Source: Acidobacteriia bacterium UBA6623 (GTDB lineage: Bacteria > Acidobacteriota > Terriglobia > Bryobacterales > UBA6623). From it: DNA of 64,000 bases. Within the stretch, counting starts at the first letter, position 1, and each line of letters opens with the position of its first letter. Shown here in pieces: positions 33,912 through 42,711 of the stretch. The notes beneath the pieces are model-generated. The model was not told where the DNA came from and did not search any database. It worked only from the letters and a program-made list of their open reading frames with translations. The translations under genes were made by a program, and so were the position numbers. The DNA lies in NCBI GenBank assembly GCA_002433055.1, contig DJHJ01000014.1, forward strand, positions 186,001-250,000, given 5' to 3'.

Positions 33912-34951
33912 TGAGACTTCCATGAAAGCTTAGCTCGAACACCTGGTCGGTCTACGGCATCACGATTTGCCAGACAATCGGGAGCTTTTCCCTCGTAGAC
34001 ATTCCGTACGTTTCGGCAAGCGTCGAGAGGTATATCACGGATACTTTCTTCACACCATGCTATCGAGTGGGGGGCAACAACTACATTGTCGAGTCGAAGT
34101 AGTGGATTGTCTTTCGGGACAGGTTCTTTTTCAAAAACATCGAGACCTGCGCCTGCAATTTTCTTTTGCTGTAGCACTTCTATCAGTGCTTCTTCATTGA
34201 CGATTGGCCCACGTGCAGTGTTGATTAGGAAAGCACTAGGTTTCATCAATGCAAGCTCCTCGGCTCCCACCAAGCCTTCGGTGTGTTTATTTAACGGTGC
34301 ATTGATTGTCAAGAAATCGCTTTCTCGCATTAGGGTCGGTAAGTCGACCAACTCTACGCCCATTTTTTCTGCCTGTTCTTTGGTGACGAATGGGTCATAG
34401 CCAATCAAGCCACCGAAACCAATTCCACGAGCCATGCGCAATAGCTCTCCAGCGATATTGCCAAGCCCTATCGAACCCAGTGTTCGTCCCTCAATGCATA
34501 TACTTCTGCATTTATCTGGACGCCACTGGCCCGCACGCGTTCGGGTATCGAAGGTTCTTATATCCTTAGCGACAGCCAGAATTAGTGCGATAATTCCCTC
34601 TGCTACCGGTCTGCGTACTGCATTAGGTGTGATCGCCAGTAAGACATCAGCTTCGGTACAAGCAGGAACGTTAATGCGATCGAAACCAACTCCCCAACGA
34701 GACAGACAGGATAGTCGTTTGAGACCTCTAAAGCTTTCTGGCGGAAAATGGTACCCAAGAACTATTAAGGCGTCATAATTGTCGATAATCTCCGGATCAG
34801 CAATTCCTCCCGTATCGGGGAGTACGTCCCACTTTAGGTTAGGCAGTGCCGTAAAGATTTTTGCCGCTGACTTTTCTGCGGCCTCTGTGGTTTGTGGGTT
34901 ATCGAATACATCGGCTGTGAATCCAACGTGAAATGTTTTCTGTATTGACAT
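33908..34951 (-). CDS. D-isomer-specific 2-hydroxyacid dehydrogenase
   Basis: NAD-dependent dehydrogenase of 347 residues, related to phosphoglycerate dehydrogenase. NAD motif GSIGLGNIAGELL, catalytic Arg in LINTARGPIVNEEAL, Glu in DVFEKEPVP and His in VVAPHSIAW. The N-terminal 50 residues are longer than in GyaR. It is the first gene of a coupled pair with an HpcH-type aldolase. A possible role is interconverting a 2-hydroxyacid with the keto acid that the aldolase handles, but this is inferred from position only. Confidence 0.83.
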   Translation of the reverse strand: MSIQKTFHVGFTADVFDNPQTTEAAEKSAAKIFTALPNLKWDVLPDTGGIADPEIIDNYDALIVLGYHFPPESFRGLKRLSCLSRWGVGFDRINVPACTEADVLLAITPNAVRRPVAEGIIALILAVAKDIRTFDTRTRAGQWRPDKCRSICIEGRTLGSIGLGNIAGELLRMARGIGFGGLIGYDPFVTKEQAEKMGVELVDLPTLMRESDFLTINAPLNKHTEGLVGAEELALMKPSAFLINTARGPIVNEEALIEVLQQKKIAGAGLDVFEKEPVPKDNPLLRLDNVVVAPHSIAWCEESIRDIPLDACRNVRNVYEGKAPDCLANRDAVDRPGVRAKLSWKSQ

Positions 34952-35119
34952 AGGTCTATTTGCTTTCAGGCGTGTACCAATCCAACTTGATCCTGATCCG
35001 ATTGCACTGGTGACAGGACACTAATCAGGTAGAGTAGAACTGTGAACATAGCGAGATAGAACACGTCATTGTACACCTTTAACACTAATTCAGGTAAACC
35101 TGGTTCCGAGATACTATTG

Positions 35120-35803
35120 ATGCAAAGTTCCCATTCAGGTGTCGCACACAATAGCTGTTTTCCAGCTTTCTATCCCATCATTGACACATCGGTGGCCTTG
35201 TCGGCTGGAATTACCTCAGAGTCTGTTGCAAAAGCACTGGTGCGAGCTGGTGTTAGAGTTGCGCAGTTTCGCCACAAGGGGAATTACGATAGTGAGATCA
35301 TCCATTTAGCTGAGAAAGTTGGTAATATTCTGCACGAATTTAACGCTTTGTACATTGTTAACGATCGACCTGATGTTGCACTTTGTGTGGGAGCCGATGG
35401 TGTCCATGTCGGGCAGGACGATCTTCCTCCAGTTGCGGTGCGAACTGTATTCGAAGCCCTGCCAATTCAAAAGACTATGACGATTGGCCTTTCTGTTCAC
35501 AATGAGCAGCAACTGAGACAGGCTGATCTCGCTCCCCTAGACTATTTGGCGATAGGTCCGATTTTTACGACGAACTCAAAGAGAAACCCAGATCCTACGA
35601 TTGGTCTTGAAGAACTACACCGTTTGCGAGCATTGACTTCCAAACATGTTGTCGCTATAGGAGGTATTACTCGTGAAAATGCTCGGGAAGTTTTTGCGGC
35701 AGGGGCTGATTCCGTGGCTGTGATATCAGATTTCATAAGCTCCGATATCGATGATCGTCTTTCCGAGTGGTCACGAGTCGTCAAGTTTAGTACGGCAAGC
35801 TAG
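35120..35803 (+). CDS. thiE: Thiamine-phosphate synthase
   Basis: Joins HMP-PP and thiazole phosphate to make thiamine monophosphate. Family blocks: PIIDTS, AQFRHKGN (diphosphate-binding), IVNDRPDVAL, GVHVGQDDLP, IGLSVHNEQQ, YLAIGPIFTT and VAIGGITRENAREV, followed by GADSVAVISDF. I prefer ATG 35120 (MQSSHSG), giving 227 residues; ATG 35069 would add 17 untypical residues. No other thi gene is nearby, and I see no TPP riboswitch in the bases before it. Confidence 0.9.
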   Translation: MQSSHSGVAHNSCFPAFYPIIDTSVALSAGITSESVAKALVRAGVRVAQFRHKGNYDSEIIHLAEKVGNILHEFNALYIVNDRPDVALCVGADGVHVGQDDLPPVAVRTVFEALPIQKTMTIGLSVHNEQQLRQADLAPLDYLAIGPIFTTNSKRNPDPTIGLEELHRLRALTSKHVVAIGGITRENAREVFAAGADSVAVISDFISSDIDDRLSEWSRVVKFSTAS

Positions 35804-35876
35804 CGACAGATAGGTGAGTTTCATTGACAGCAGAGTTTTGATTACACAGAATTGGACGGAGTCACAATAGGAGATC

Positions 35877-36245
35877 ATGTACAACGCCAAGCTGTTAAAT
35901 CACTTTCAGTATCCGCGCAATGTTGGTCACCTGGATGGTGCCAATGTAGAGGTAGAGGTATGCAACCCTATTTGCGGCGATATTCTCAGGCTATCCGCAT
36001 ATATTCGAGAAGATCACATAGATGCAATTCGATACCTCGCCCGCGGATGTACTGCATCCATCGCGGTGGGTTCAGCACTGACTGAGATACTCTCAGGCCA
36101 GAAAGTTGACCGACTCGATTTTGTGACTAAGAGACAGGTTGAAGAGATGGTGGGTGGATTGCCACAAGAATCGAAACATGCAGCAGTTTTAGCCATAGAT
36201 GCAGTGAAGGCTCTACGACGTAAAGTTTGCGACGAGTTGCGTTGA
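35877..36245 (+). CDS. IscU/NifU-N-like Fe-S scaffold protein with one cysteine missing
   Basis: A 122-residue protein starting MYNAKLLNHFQYPRNVG, as in IscU and SufU proteins. The ligand motifs NPICGD (C33) and RGCTASIA (C58) are intact. The third conserved cysteine, normally in an HC pair, is replaced: K100-H101-A102. The canonical aspartate D35 is present. The usual function is assembly of Fe-S clusters delivered to apoproteins. With two of the three cysteines it might act as a carrier or be specialised. No iscS, hscA or fdx gene is adjacent. It starts 73 bases after thiE; AGGAG precedes its ATG. Confidence 0.8.
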   Translation: MYNAKLLNHFQYPRNVGHLDGANVEVEVCNPICGDILRLSAYIREDHIDAIRYLARGCTASIAVGSALTEILSGQKVDRLDFVTKRQVEEMVGGLPQESKHAAVLAIDAVKALRRKVCDELR

Positions 36246-36262
36246 GTTAGATTGCTACTTAA

Positions 36263-37477
36263 TCACCAGGGACGGACGCTCTTTAGGGAGATTATTTCCC
36301 CTGTTTCTCGTTCTGTGATATCTATTTTCTCTCCGTGACATTCTATACTCTCTACCCCTTGGTAACCGTCTGGAATTTCTGTTATGAATGCCAGGTACCG
36401 TGCAGTTAAACGGTTGCGACCTTCGATCCAACGGTATTGACGAACACCGTAGAGTTTCCCTTCATCGACTACTTTTTTCATGGAACCTGCAAATGGCGTC
36501 GTTCCAAACTCAAGACCACGGGCGATGACTTTACCGTTCCACGGGAACACATCAATGCTTTGATTTTCTTGCCAATCGGCAATCCAAGGGAAATCTTCCG
36601 TTTTCCATATGTACCCAATCAACACTCGAAGATCTTTGTTAAAAGCAGTGAAATAGGATTCTTCTCGAGAAGGATCCATGAGTATTCCATAGTATGTACC
36701 AGTGTTGGGTGGAGCTTGCATTTCTCGAAGACTGACTTTTTTACCCTCGCGCGAAGTTCCGATTGGCCAATGGAGTGGGCCAGCTCGCAATGAGTTGTGG
36801 TCTTCGATGGGTGGACGTACCTCTCCTCGAGTCCCCGACATATCCAGCACATTGCGTCCTGGCGTGACAAAAGGAGGCCCGAACGTTACGTGTTGTACCC
36901 AGTGTGCTGGTCGCCCAAACGCGGTCTGACTCTCGACCCACTCTTCAACATAAAGCACTGTTTCATTGGCTGCCAGTGTTAGTGTGCGGCCAACCTTGTA
37001 CTGTGTTTTAGGTAGATAAGTGGAATATGAGAATTGAACTTTGTTCGCAGTAGTCTCGACCTTGTCTTTGTTCCATTGCACCATCAAGGCTTCGCCATGC
37101 ACACCTAGACCATTTTTAAATTCCTGATTTGACGGAGCGCCGAAGAGTGGGAAATTAAGTAAATGACCCATATAGCCGGCTGTGAGTATCCGGTCACTGC
37201 CCTTTCCGTATAACATGTCATGTTTGATCGGGTTGTAGTTTCCCGGGTCAATCGTTTGGTAATGATGGACCAGCATCGGGTTGACGGACTTGCGAGGATC
37301 GTCTGATTTCAAGCGAATCTCTGCGATGTGTCCGGCGCCGCGTAGCGCTCCAATCCGAACCAATTTGTTTTCCAGAATGTAAGCCGAACGGCCATGAATA
37401 TGATCTTCAGAGAATGTCGTTTTTTGTGCTGCAACGACATTGCATCCCGTGAGAAGAATGAGTAGTACCCTAGTCAT
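36263..37477 (-). CDS. Secreted protein of unknown function, possibly galactose-mutarotase-like fold
   Basis: A 404-residue protein whose N-terminus (MTRVLLILLTGCNVVAAQ) looks like a lipoprotein signal with a TGC box; the ATG at 37525 would add 16 untypical residues. The beta-rich sequence with HIHGRSAYILENKLVRIG, GLGVHGEA, WVESQTAFGRPAHWVQHVTFG, then GMP-like blocks with LEFGTTPFAG, resembles large aldose-epimerase-like folds by eye. I cannot name a family. Neighbours are the IscU-like gene (convergent) and an alcohol dehydrogenase upstream on the same strand, which may suggest a sugar-related role. Confidence 0.5.
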   Translation of the reverse strand: MTRVLLILLTGCNVVAAQKTTFSEDHIHGRSAYILENKLVRIGALRGAGHIAEIRLKSDDPRKSVNPMLVHHYQTIDPGNYNPIKHDMLYGKGSDRILTAGYMGHLLNFPLFGAPSNQEFKNGLGVHGEALMVQWNKDKVETTANKVQFSYSTYLPKTQYKVGRTLTLAANETVLYVEEWVESQTAFGRPAHWVQHVTFGPPFVTPGRNVLDMSGTRGEVRPPIEDHNSLRAGPLHWPIGTSREGKKVSLREMQAPPNTGTYYGILMDPSREESYFTAFNKDLRVLIGYIWKTEDFPWIADWQENQSIDVFPWNGKVIARGLEFGTTPFAGSMKKVVDEGKLYGVRQYRWIEGRNRLTARYLAFITEIPDGYQGVESIECHGEKIDITERETGEIISLKSVRPW

Positions 37478-37604
37478 ATCGATTGCATTTGATGTTATAG
37501 ACTCTAATCTGTTGAAGGTTCCCATTTCATAGTTGCGGCAAAGTGTTCATATTTTGTGGCTATTTGTGAATTGCGGATAGAGGCAAAGTGTTTTTTGTTG
37601 TTAA

Positions 37605-38633
37605 CTATTTTGTGACTTCGATCATGGCTTTGATTACTCCCGACTCAGCTTGTGTATATTTGGAAAAATTCTCTATCACGTTCTCGAGCGGTGTACGGTG
37701 AGTGATCCAAGGATTCGTGTCGATTACGCCATCTTCTATCAGGTTTATAATGCGCCTAAAGTCCTTGGGTAGGGCATTACGGGAACCCTTGATTGTCATC
37801 TCGGGCCGGTGTAACGATGGATGGGGGAAGCAAATTTTTTCTGTCGTTATGCCGACATAGACCAGTCTGCCTGTGTGAGCTACATAGTTCAGCGCATTTC
37901 CCATCGAATGATGACTACCTGTTACATCTGTAACAAGTTCATATAGCTCGCCGTTAGTAATTTCATCCATTTGGCTCTTTTCACTGCCACTACCGTCAAA
38001 CAGAATGGTGTTTTTAATATCGTAGGTTTGCTGGCAGAAATCCAACCGCGATTGAACCATGTCCATTACAGTGATGGAGGCTCCACTCAACCGCGTAAAT
38101 GCGAGTGTAGCCAGTCCAATAGGACCAGCACCAATAATCAGAACGCTATCATCCTCTTTCGGTGCTCCACGCTCGGTCGCATGACAGCCGATCCCGAGTG
38201 TTTCCACCAAGGCGAGCTGCTCAAACGAAAGCCGGTTTGATGGATGCAATTTGTCTGCGCGGACTACAAATTCTTCACAAAGTCCACCATCGACCATCAC
38301 TCCTATCACCTTTAACACTTCACAGCAATTACTATTGCCTTTACGACAGGCATAGCAAGAACCGCAGTTCATGTAGGGTTCAACACTGCAGTGGTCTCCA
38401 ACCTTGATAATTGAAACGTCTTCGCCGACCTCAAGGACTTCGACTCCAAGTTCGTGGCCAGGAATCAATGGGTAGCGGAAGAGAGGGTGTTTTCCGAGAT
38501 ATCCGCTGTAATCAGTGCCACAGATGCCGACACGGTGCGTACGGACCAGAGCCTGTCCAAGGCCGGGAGCGGTTGGCGACTGCAACTCAATGCACTCTAA
38601 ATGTCTTGGCTTTTCTAGGCGAATAGCTAACAT
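37605..38633 (-). CDS. Zinc-dependent medium-chain alcohol/sugar-alcohol dehydrogenase
   Basis: MDR-family dehydrogenase of 342 residues. The catalytic zinc ligand is in GICGTDYSG and PGHELGVEVLEVG; structural zinc cysteines are in CGSCYACRKGNSNCC. NAD motif VLIIGAGPIGLATLAF. The subgroup includes threonine, sorbitol and galactitol dehydrogenases. The substrate cannot be assigned. ATG 38633 gives MLAIRLEKPRHLEC. It is divergent from dusB, with 126 bases between the starts, which must hold both promoters. Confidence 0.8.
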   Translation of the reverse strand: MLAIRLEKPRHLECIELQSPTAPGLGQALVRTHRVGICGTDYSGYLGKHPLFRYPLIPGHELGVEVLEVGEDVSIIKVGDHCSVEPYMNCGSCYACRKGNSNCCEVLKVIGVMVDGGLCEEFVVRADKLHPSNRLSFEQLALVETLGIGCHATERGAPKEDDSVLIIGAGPIGLATLAFTRLSGASITVMDMVQSRLDFCQQTYDIKNTILFDGSGSEKSQMDEITNGELYELVTDVTGSHHSMGNALNYVAHTGRLVYVGITTEKICFPHPSLHRPEMTIKGSRNALPKDFRRIINLIEDGVIDTNPWITHRTPLENVIENFSKYTQAESGVIKAMIEVTK

Positions 38634-38759
38634 AAAACGAGGTCTTCCTAACTCACTCTCATGGCAGACACAACCGCTAGTATAACCGGATTATTCTGCA
38701 CTGCTTATCTTGTAGAGCGCTTGCTACAAAGAAGAAAGCACATCTGTACCACTGCTAAG

Positions 38760-39800
38760 ATGAAGGCTGTGGAAGTTCCCAAGGAGCTGCGGATCGGCGA
38801 AGTTAACATCGAGCCAGCGATGGTGCTTGCACCAATGGCAGGTGTTACGGACACAGTATTCCGTCGCTTTATTAGGAATCTGGGAGGTTGTGGACTGATC
38901 ATGACCGAATTTACCAGTTCGCACGGAATTGTTGCTAACAAACGCATTTCTTCTACAACCCAGAAAAAGCGAAAACACAAGTTTAACTATCTCTATTACG
39001 AGCCCGACGAACATCCAATCTCAGCACAGCTTTTTGGTTCAGACCCTGATATTCTCGCAGACGCCGCCCGAGTTGTTGAAGATCTGGGTTTTGACACTGT
39101 AGACATGAATTTTGGATGTCCCGTCAAAAAGGTAGTTAGGTGCAATGGCGGCTCTGGCCTACTACGGGATATGCCACTCGTCAGAAAAATCTTACAGAAG
39201 GTTCGCTCGTCGGTCAAAATTCCATTTACTTGCAAGTTTCGAACTGGTTGGGATCATGACACTATTGTTGCTGTTGAAATGGGAAAAATTGCTGAAGATT
39301 GTGGTTTGCAGGCAGTCGCGTTGCATGGGCGTACACGTGCACAGGGTTACGCGGGCCATGCGGATTGGGACCTGATCGCAGCTCTCAAACAAGCAGTTAA
39401 TATTCCGGTTATTGGGAATGGTGACGTCTTCTCACCAGAAGATGCTGTTCGAATGTTCAAAAAAACAGGTTGTGATGGTGTAATGATTGGTCGTGCTGCT
39501 CCAGCAAACCCCTGGATTTTTCGGCAAACGGCACAGTATCTTTCGACCGGTCATTATGGCAAACCAACTGAACGTGACCGCTACGACATGATTCGAGATT
39601 ACTACCAGATGCTTGATGCTGAACACAAAAATATTTCTGGGGACGTATGTGGCAAGATGAAACAATTTGCGAGTCAGTTTACTCGTGGTGTACGCAATGG
39701 ATCGCAACTGCGCAAGAAAATTTATCAAGCGACGACACCGAGTGAAGTTCGCCGTCAAGTCGACAGGTTTTTTGAGCACTCCTTGGGGCAGGCTGCGTGA
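38760..39800 (+). CDS. dusB: tRNA-dihydrouridine synthase B
   Basis: FMN enzyme that reduces specific uridines of tRNA to dihydrouridine. Motifs: VLAPMAGVTDTVFRRF, the active-site cysteine in NFGCPVKKVVRC, and the phosphate/FMN loops HGRTRAQGY, GNGDVFS and IGRAAPANPW. I prefer ATG 38760 (MKAVEVPKELRIGEV), giving 346 residues and a normal family start; ATG 38661 adds a stretch of 33 residues that does not resemble the family. Its stop overlaps the rnhA start (GTGA at 39797-39800). Confidence 0.92.
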   Translation: MKAVEVPKELRIGEVNIEPAMVLAPMAGVTDTVFRRFIRNLGGCGLIMTEFTSSHGIVANKRISSTTQKKRKHKFNYLYYEPDEHPISAQLFGSDPDILADAARVVEDLGFDTVDMNFGCPVKKVVRCNGGSGLLRDMPLVRKILQKVRSSVKIPFTCKFRTGWDHDTIVAVEMGKIAEDCGLQAVALHGRTRAQGYAGHADWDLIAALKQAVNIPVIGNGDVFSPEDAVRMFKKTGCDGVMIGRAAPANPWIFRQTAQYLSTGHYGKPTERDRYDMIRDYYQMLDAEHKNISGDVCGKMKQFASQFTRGVRNGSQLRKKIYQATTPSEVRRQVDRFFEHSLGQAA

Positions 39801-40237
39801 AGTCGGTAGTGCTCATCACGGATGGCTCTTGTCTGGGCAACCCGGGTCGTGGTGGATGGGCTGCTATCCTACGTTTCCGGGGATATGCGAGAGAACTGTG
39901 GGGAGCCGAACGAGAAACGACTAATAATCGAATGGAGTTGATGGCTGTCATAGCTGGCCTCGAAAATCTTAGTGAGTCTTGCCAGGTGCTGATAGAAATT
40001 GATTCTCAGTATGTGAAAAATGGTATCACCACTTGGATCAAAAATTGGAAACAACGTGGATGGGTGACTGCATCCAAGACCCCGGTGAAGAATAAAGATT
40101 TATGGCAACGCTTGGACAAAGTAGTAGTTCAGCATTCCGTCGATTGGAAATGGGTAAAAGGTCACGCTGGTCACCACGACAATAATCGCTGCGATGAACT
40201 TGCAAGGATGGCCGCTGAATCGCAAACTCACTCTTGA
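39797..40237 (+). CDS. rnhA: Ribonuclease HI
   Basis: Degrades RNA in RNA-DNA hybrids. The 146 residues carry the four acidic metal ligands at D9 (LITDGSCLGNPG), E47 (NNRMELMA), D69 (EIDSQYVKNGI) and D133 (RCDELARM), each one position before the E. coli numbers D10, E48, D70 and D134. The handle segment WKQRGWV is present. Start GTG 39797, overlapping the dusB stop by four bases, so translation is coupled. Confidence 0.95.
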   Translation: MKSVVLITDGSCLGNPGRGGWAAILRFRGYARELWGAERETTNNRMELMAVIAGLENLSESCQVLIEIDSQYVKNGITTWIKNWKQRGWVTASKTPVKNKDLWQRLDKVVVQHSVDWKWVKGHAGHHDNNRCDELARMAAESQTHS

Positions 40238-40329
40238 CCGAGGTGTCATGCGCCCTGGAAACTTTGATCGTCAAGATTCTACATATTAGCTGTCATATTG
40301 ACTAGTTTTTGACCAGCCCGAAATAGAAA

Positions 40330-41727
40330 ATGTCACTTCATCTGTACAACACTCTAACTAGAAATCTCGAAGGATTCGAACCTTCCGATGGCAAGAAGGT
40401 TCACATGTATTCCTGCGGCCCAACGGTTTATGATCATGTCCACATTGGAAACCTACGGACATTTGCCTTTCAAGATGTTCTAAGACGACATTTGCGGTGC
40501 TGTGGCTACGATCTATTACATGTCATGAATATTACTGATGTTGATGACAAGATCATAGCGAATGCGCAAAAAGCTAACCAATCCATATCTGAGTACACTG
40601 CCAGATACATCGACGCTTTCAAAAAAGATACAAAAATGTTGCGTCTCGAGACACCCGAACATATTACTCTTGCTACTGATCATATCGATGCCATGATCAC
40701 TCTTATCCAGCGTCTTGCGGATAAAAACCTTACATACCAATCGGAAGGTTCAACCTACTTTCGGATTGCCCATTTTGAAAACTACGGCAAATTAACAAGA
40801 CTTGATACTAGTGGAATGAAAACAGGTGGTCGTGTTGATCAAGATGAGTATGAGAAAGATGATATTCGGGACTTTGCTCTGTGGAAAGCTCCGAAGGATG
40901 GCGAACCCTACTGGGAAAGCCCTTTTGGGCCGGGGCGTCCTGGCTGGCACATTGAATGCTCGGCGATGTCGATGCAATACTTGGGTGCAACCTTCGATAT
41001 CCACACTGGTGGAGTCGATTTAGTTTTTCCTCATCACGAAAACGAAATTGCTCAATCTGAAGGTGCTACCGGACAGCAATTTGTACGTTTCTGGGTGCAT
41101 GCCGAACATTTACTGGTCGAGGGTCAGAAAATGTCGAAGTCACTTGGCAATTTCTACACCTTGTACGATCTGCTCGATCAGAATTACTCTCCCGAAGCTA
41201 TTCGCTACTCGCTAATTTCTGTTCCCTATCGCAAGCAACTTAATTTCACGTTTGATGGTCTGAAGGCCGCCACAATAGCCATAGAACGGTTACGGAACTT
41301 CAAACGTCGATTGGAAACCGAAACCTTTCCTGAGGGCGAGGCCAGTGAACTTTTGGCTGCGGTTGCTCGAGCAAGAGACCAATTCACCGTCGCAATGGAT
41401 GATGATCTCAACACCGCCCAAGCTCTGGGAGCAATATTTGATTTTGTGCGAGATGCTAATACAAAAATTGATAGCGAAGATTTTTTCGAAGGCAATCGTG
41501 AATCGGCAATTGACCTGCTTACACTATTCGACTCAATATTTGATGTTCTCACCATGGAAGCTGACTGCAGAATACCTGTCGAAGAGATCGAGCGCTTTAT
41601 TGAGGAGCGCTCACGAGCTCGAAAGAACAGGGACTTTGCTCGTGCCGACGAGATTCGTGTCGAGCTGCAACGACAAGGCGTAGTGCTTGAGGATTCTCGT
41701 GATAGTACTCACTGGAAATATGTTTAA
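40330..41727 (+). CDS. cysS: Cysteinyl-tRNA synthetase
   Basis: Class I synthetase that charges tRNA-Cys. CGPTVYDHVHIGNLRT holds the zinc cysteine and the HIGN form of the HIGH signature, common in this enzyme. The KMSKS motif appears as QKMSKSLGNF, and other zinc ligands lie in HIECSAM and the HHENEIAQSE block. 465 residues is normal. The C-terminal segment with ARKNRDFARADEIR is typical. Start ATG 40330, 92 bases after rnhA. Confidence 0.96.
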   Translation: MSLHLYNTLTRNLEGFEPSDGKKVHMYSCGPTVYDHVHIGNLRTFAFQDVLRRHLRCCGYDLLHVMNITDVDDKIIANAQKANQSISEYTARYIDAFKKDTKMLRLETPEHITLATDHIDAMITLIQRLADKNLTYQSEGSTYFRIAHFENYGKLTRLDTSGMKTGGRVDQDEYEKDDIRDFALWKAPKDGEPYWESPFGPGRPGWHIECSAMSMQYLGATFDIHTGGVDLVFPHHENEIAQSEGATGQQFVRFWVHAEHLLVEGQKMSKSLGNFYTLYDLLDQNYSPEAIRYSLISVPYRKQLNFTFDGLKAATIAIERLRNFKRRLETETFPEGEASELLAAVARARDQFTVAMDDDLNTAQALGAIFDFVRDANTKIDSEDFFEGNRESAIDLLTLFDSIFDVLTMEADCRIPVEEIERFIEERSRARKNRDFARADEIRVELQRQGVVLEDSRDSTHWKYV

Positions 41728-41945
41728 CCCGGCAGTTTTTACCGTCTAGGGCACTCCGGAAAATTTTTGGTGAGATCTCCTAGTTCATACACTTGAAATA
41801 TTCTGTGGCAACGTTTCTCGAGCTCGTGTAATTCATATAAAGGATTATTTTTAAGTCCACCCACTTCGGTCTGTCGAGGTAAAATCTAGAGGTCCTTACA
41901 AGGCCACCGGAAGGCAATGTTTATTTAAGAAGAGGTAGCCCTTTG

Positions 41946-42473
41946 ATGACTCTTGATCTCGGATGCGGTCGCAATAAATGTTTTGAAGCCTTCGGTGTTG
42001 ACAACAACCCAGACACTGATGCTGATGTTATTGCGGATATTGATAGCGCCAGTCTTCCATTTCTCGACAATAGCTTTGATCGCGTTTTACTTGTTCATAC
42101 AATTGAACATGTCGATAATGTGATTAACACAATTGAGGAAGTGCATCGCCTCACACGCCCTGGCGGGACAATCGTCATCGAGACACCCCACTACACAGAT
42201 TTCAGTTCTTTCTGTGATCCAACTCACCGGTGGCATCTCAACACTTTTTCATTTCGCTACTTTAGCGATAATCATGGTGGCTTCGGATACTACAGCCGAT
42301 GCCGTCTGCGCGAAAAAAAAATTCAGGTCAAACTATTGCGCCTATGGCGTTTCCTCGGATTGGAGTTCGTTATCAATCACTGCCTGATTTTCCGTAAATT
42401 CTGGGAACACTACCTCTGCTTCGTCATACGTGGCAAAGTGATGGTTCTCGAGTTTGAAGTACTAGATCAGTAG
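41946..42473 (+). CDS. SAM-dependent methyltransferase (class I), short
   Basis: A 175-residue methyltransferase fold starting MTLDLGCGRNKCFEAFGVDNN, motif I being DLGCG at the very N-terminus, with VIADID and LPFLDNSFDRVLLVHTIEHV after it. PGGTIVIETPHY marks the post-motif region. There is no room for the usual N-terminal 40 residues, so this may be a truncated member or use a different cap. The substrate is unknown. ATG 41946 with AGAAGAGG upstream is preferred over TTG 41943. The 218 bases after cysS and the 238 bases after this gene hold no other gene that I can see. Confidence 0.7.
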   Translation: MTLDLGCGRNKCFEAFGVDNNPDTDADVIADIDSASLPFLDNSFDRVLLVHTIEHVDNVINTIEEVHRLTRPGGTIVIETPHYTDFSSFCDPTHRWHLNTFSFRYFSDNHGGFGYYSRCRLREKKIQVKLLRLWRFLGLEFVINHCLIFRKFWEHYLCFVIRGKVMVLEFEVLDQ

Positions 42474-42652
42474 TCCTAATGACTTAAGTCTCGTAATTGC
42501 CTAGGAATACCCGTGTCAGATACATTATTGAGTGATGACAATCTGTCCGCACTCTTCCACTGCAGAGCGGGAAATGTTCACATGACGCTAGATTTTTGCA
42601 TCTTGTTACGTCCGTGTGGAACACCGACAACTGCCATATTGAAAAATGCAGT

Positions 42653-42668
42653 AGTGTGCTTGCACACT
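42653..42668. promoter_or_regulatory. Perfect 16-base dyad AGTGTGC-TT-GCACACT
   Basis: Seven-base arms with two central bases, ending 43 bases before the start of the second NRAMP-fold gene. The position suits an operator or a hairpin in the leader. No regulator is identified, and the first NRAMP gene, which is inside an operon, has no copy that I noticed. Confidence 0.35.
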
Positions 42669-42711
42669 TTCAGTTCATGAAACATAATTCCCCAATCGTA
42701 GCTATTTAGAT

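Noticed and set aside
34952..35119. TPP riboswitch upstream of thiE
   Set aside because: I could not find the conserved THI-box elements in this space.
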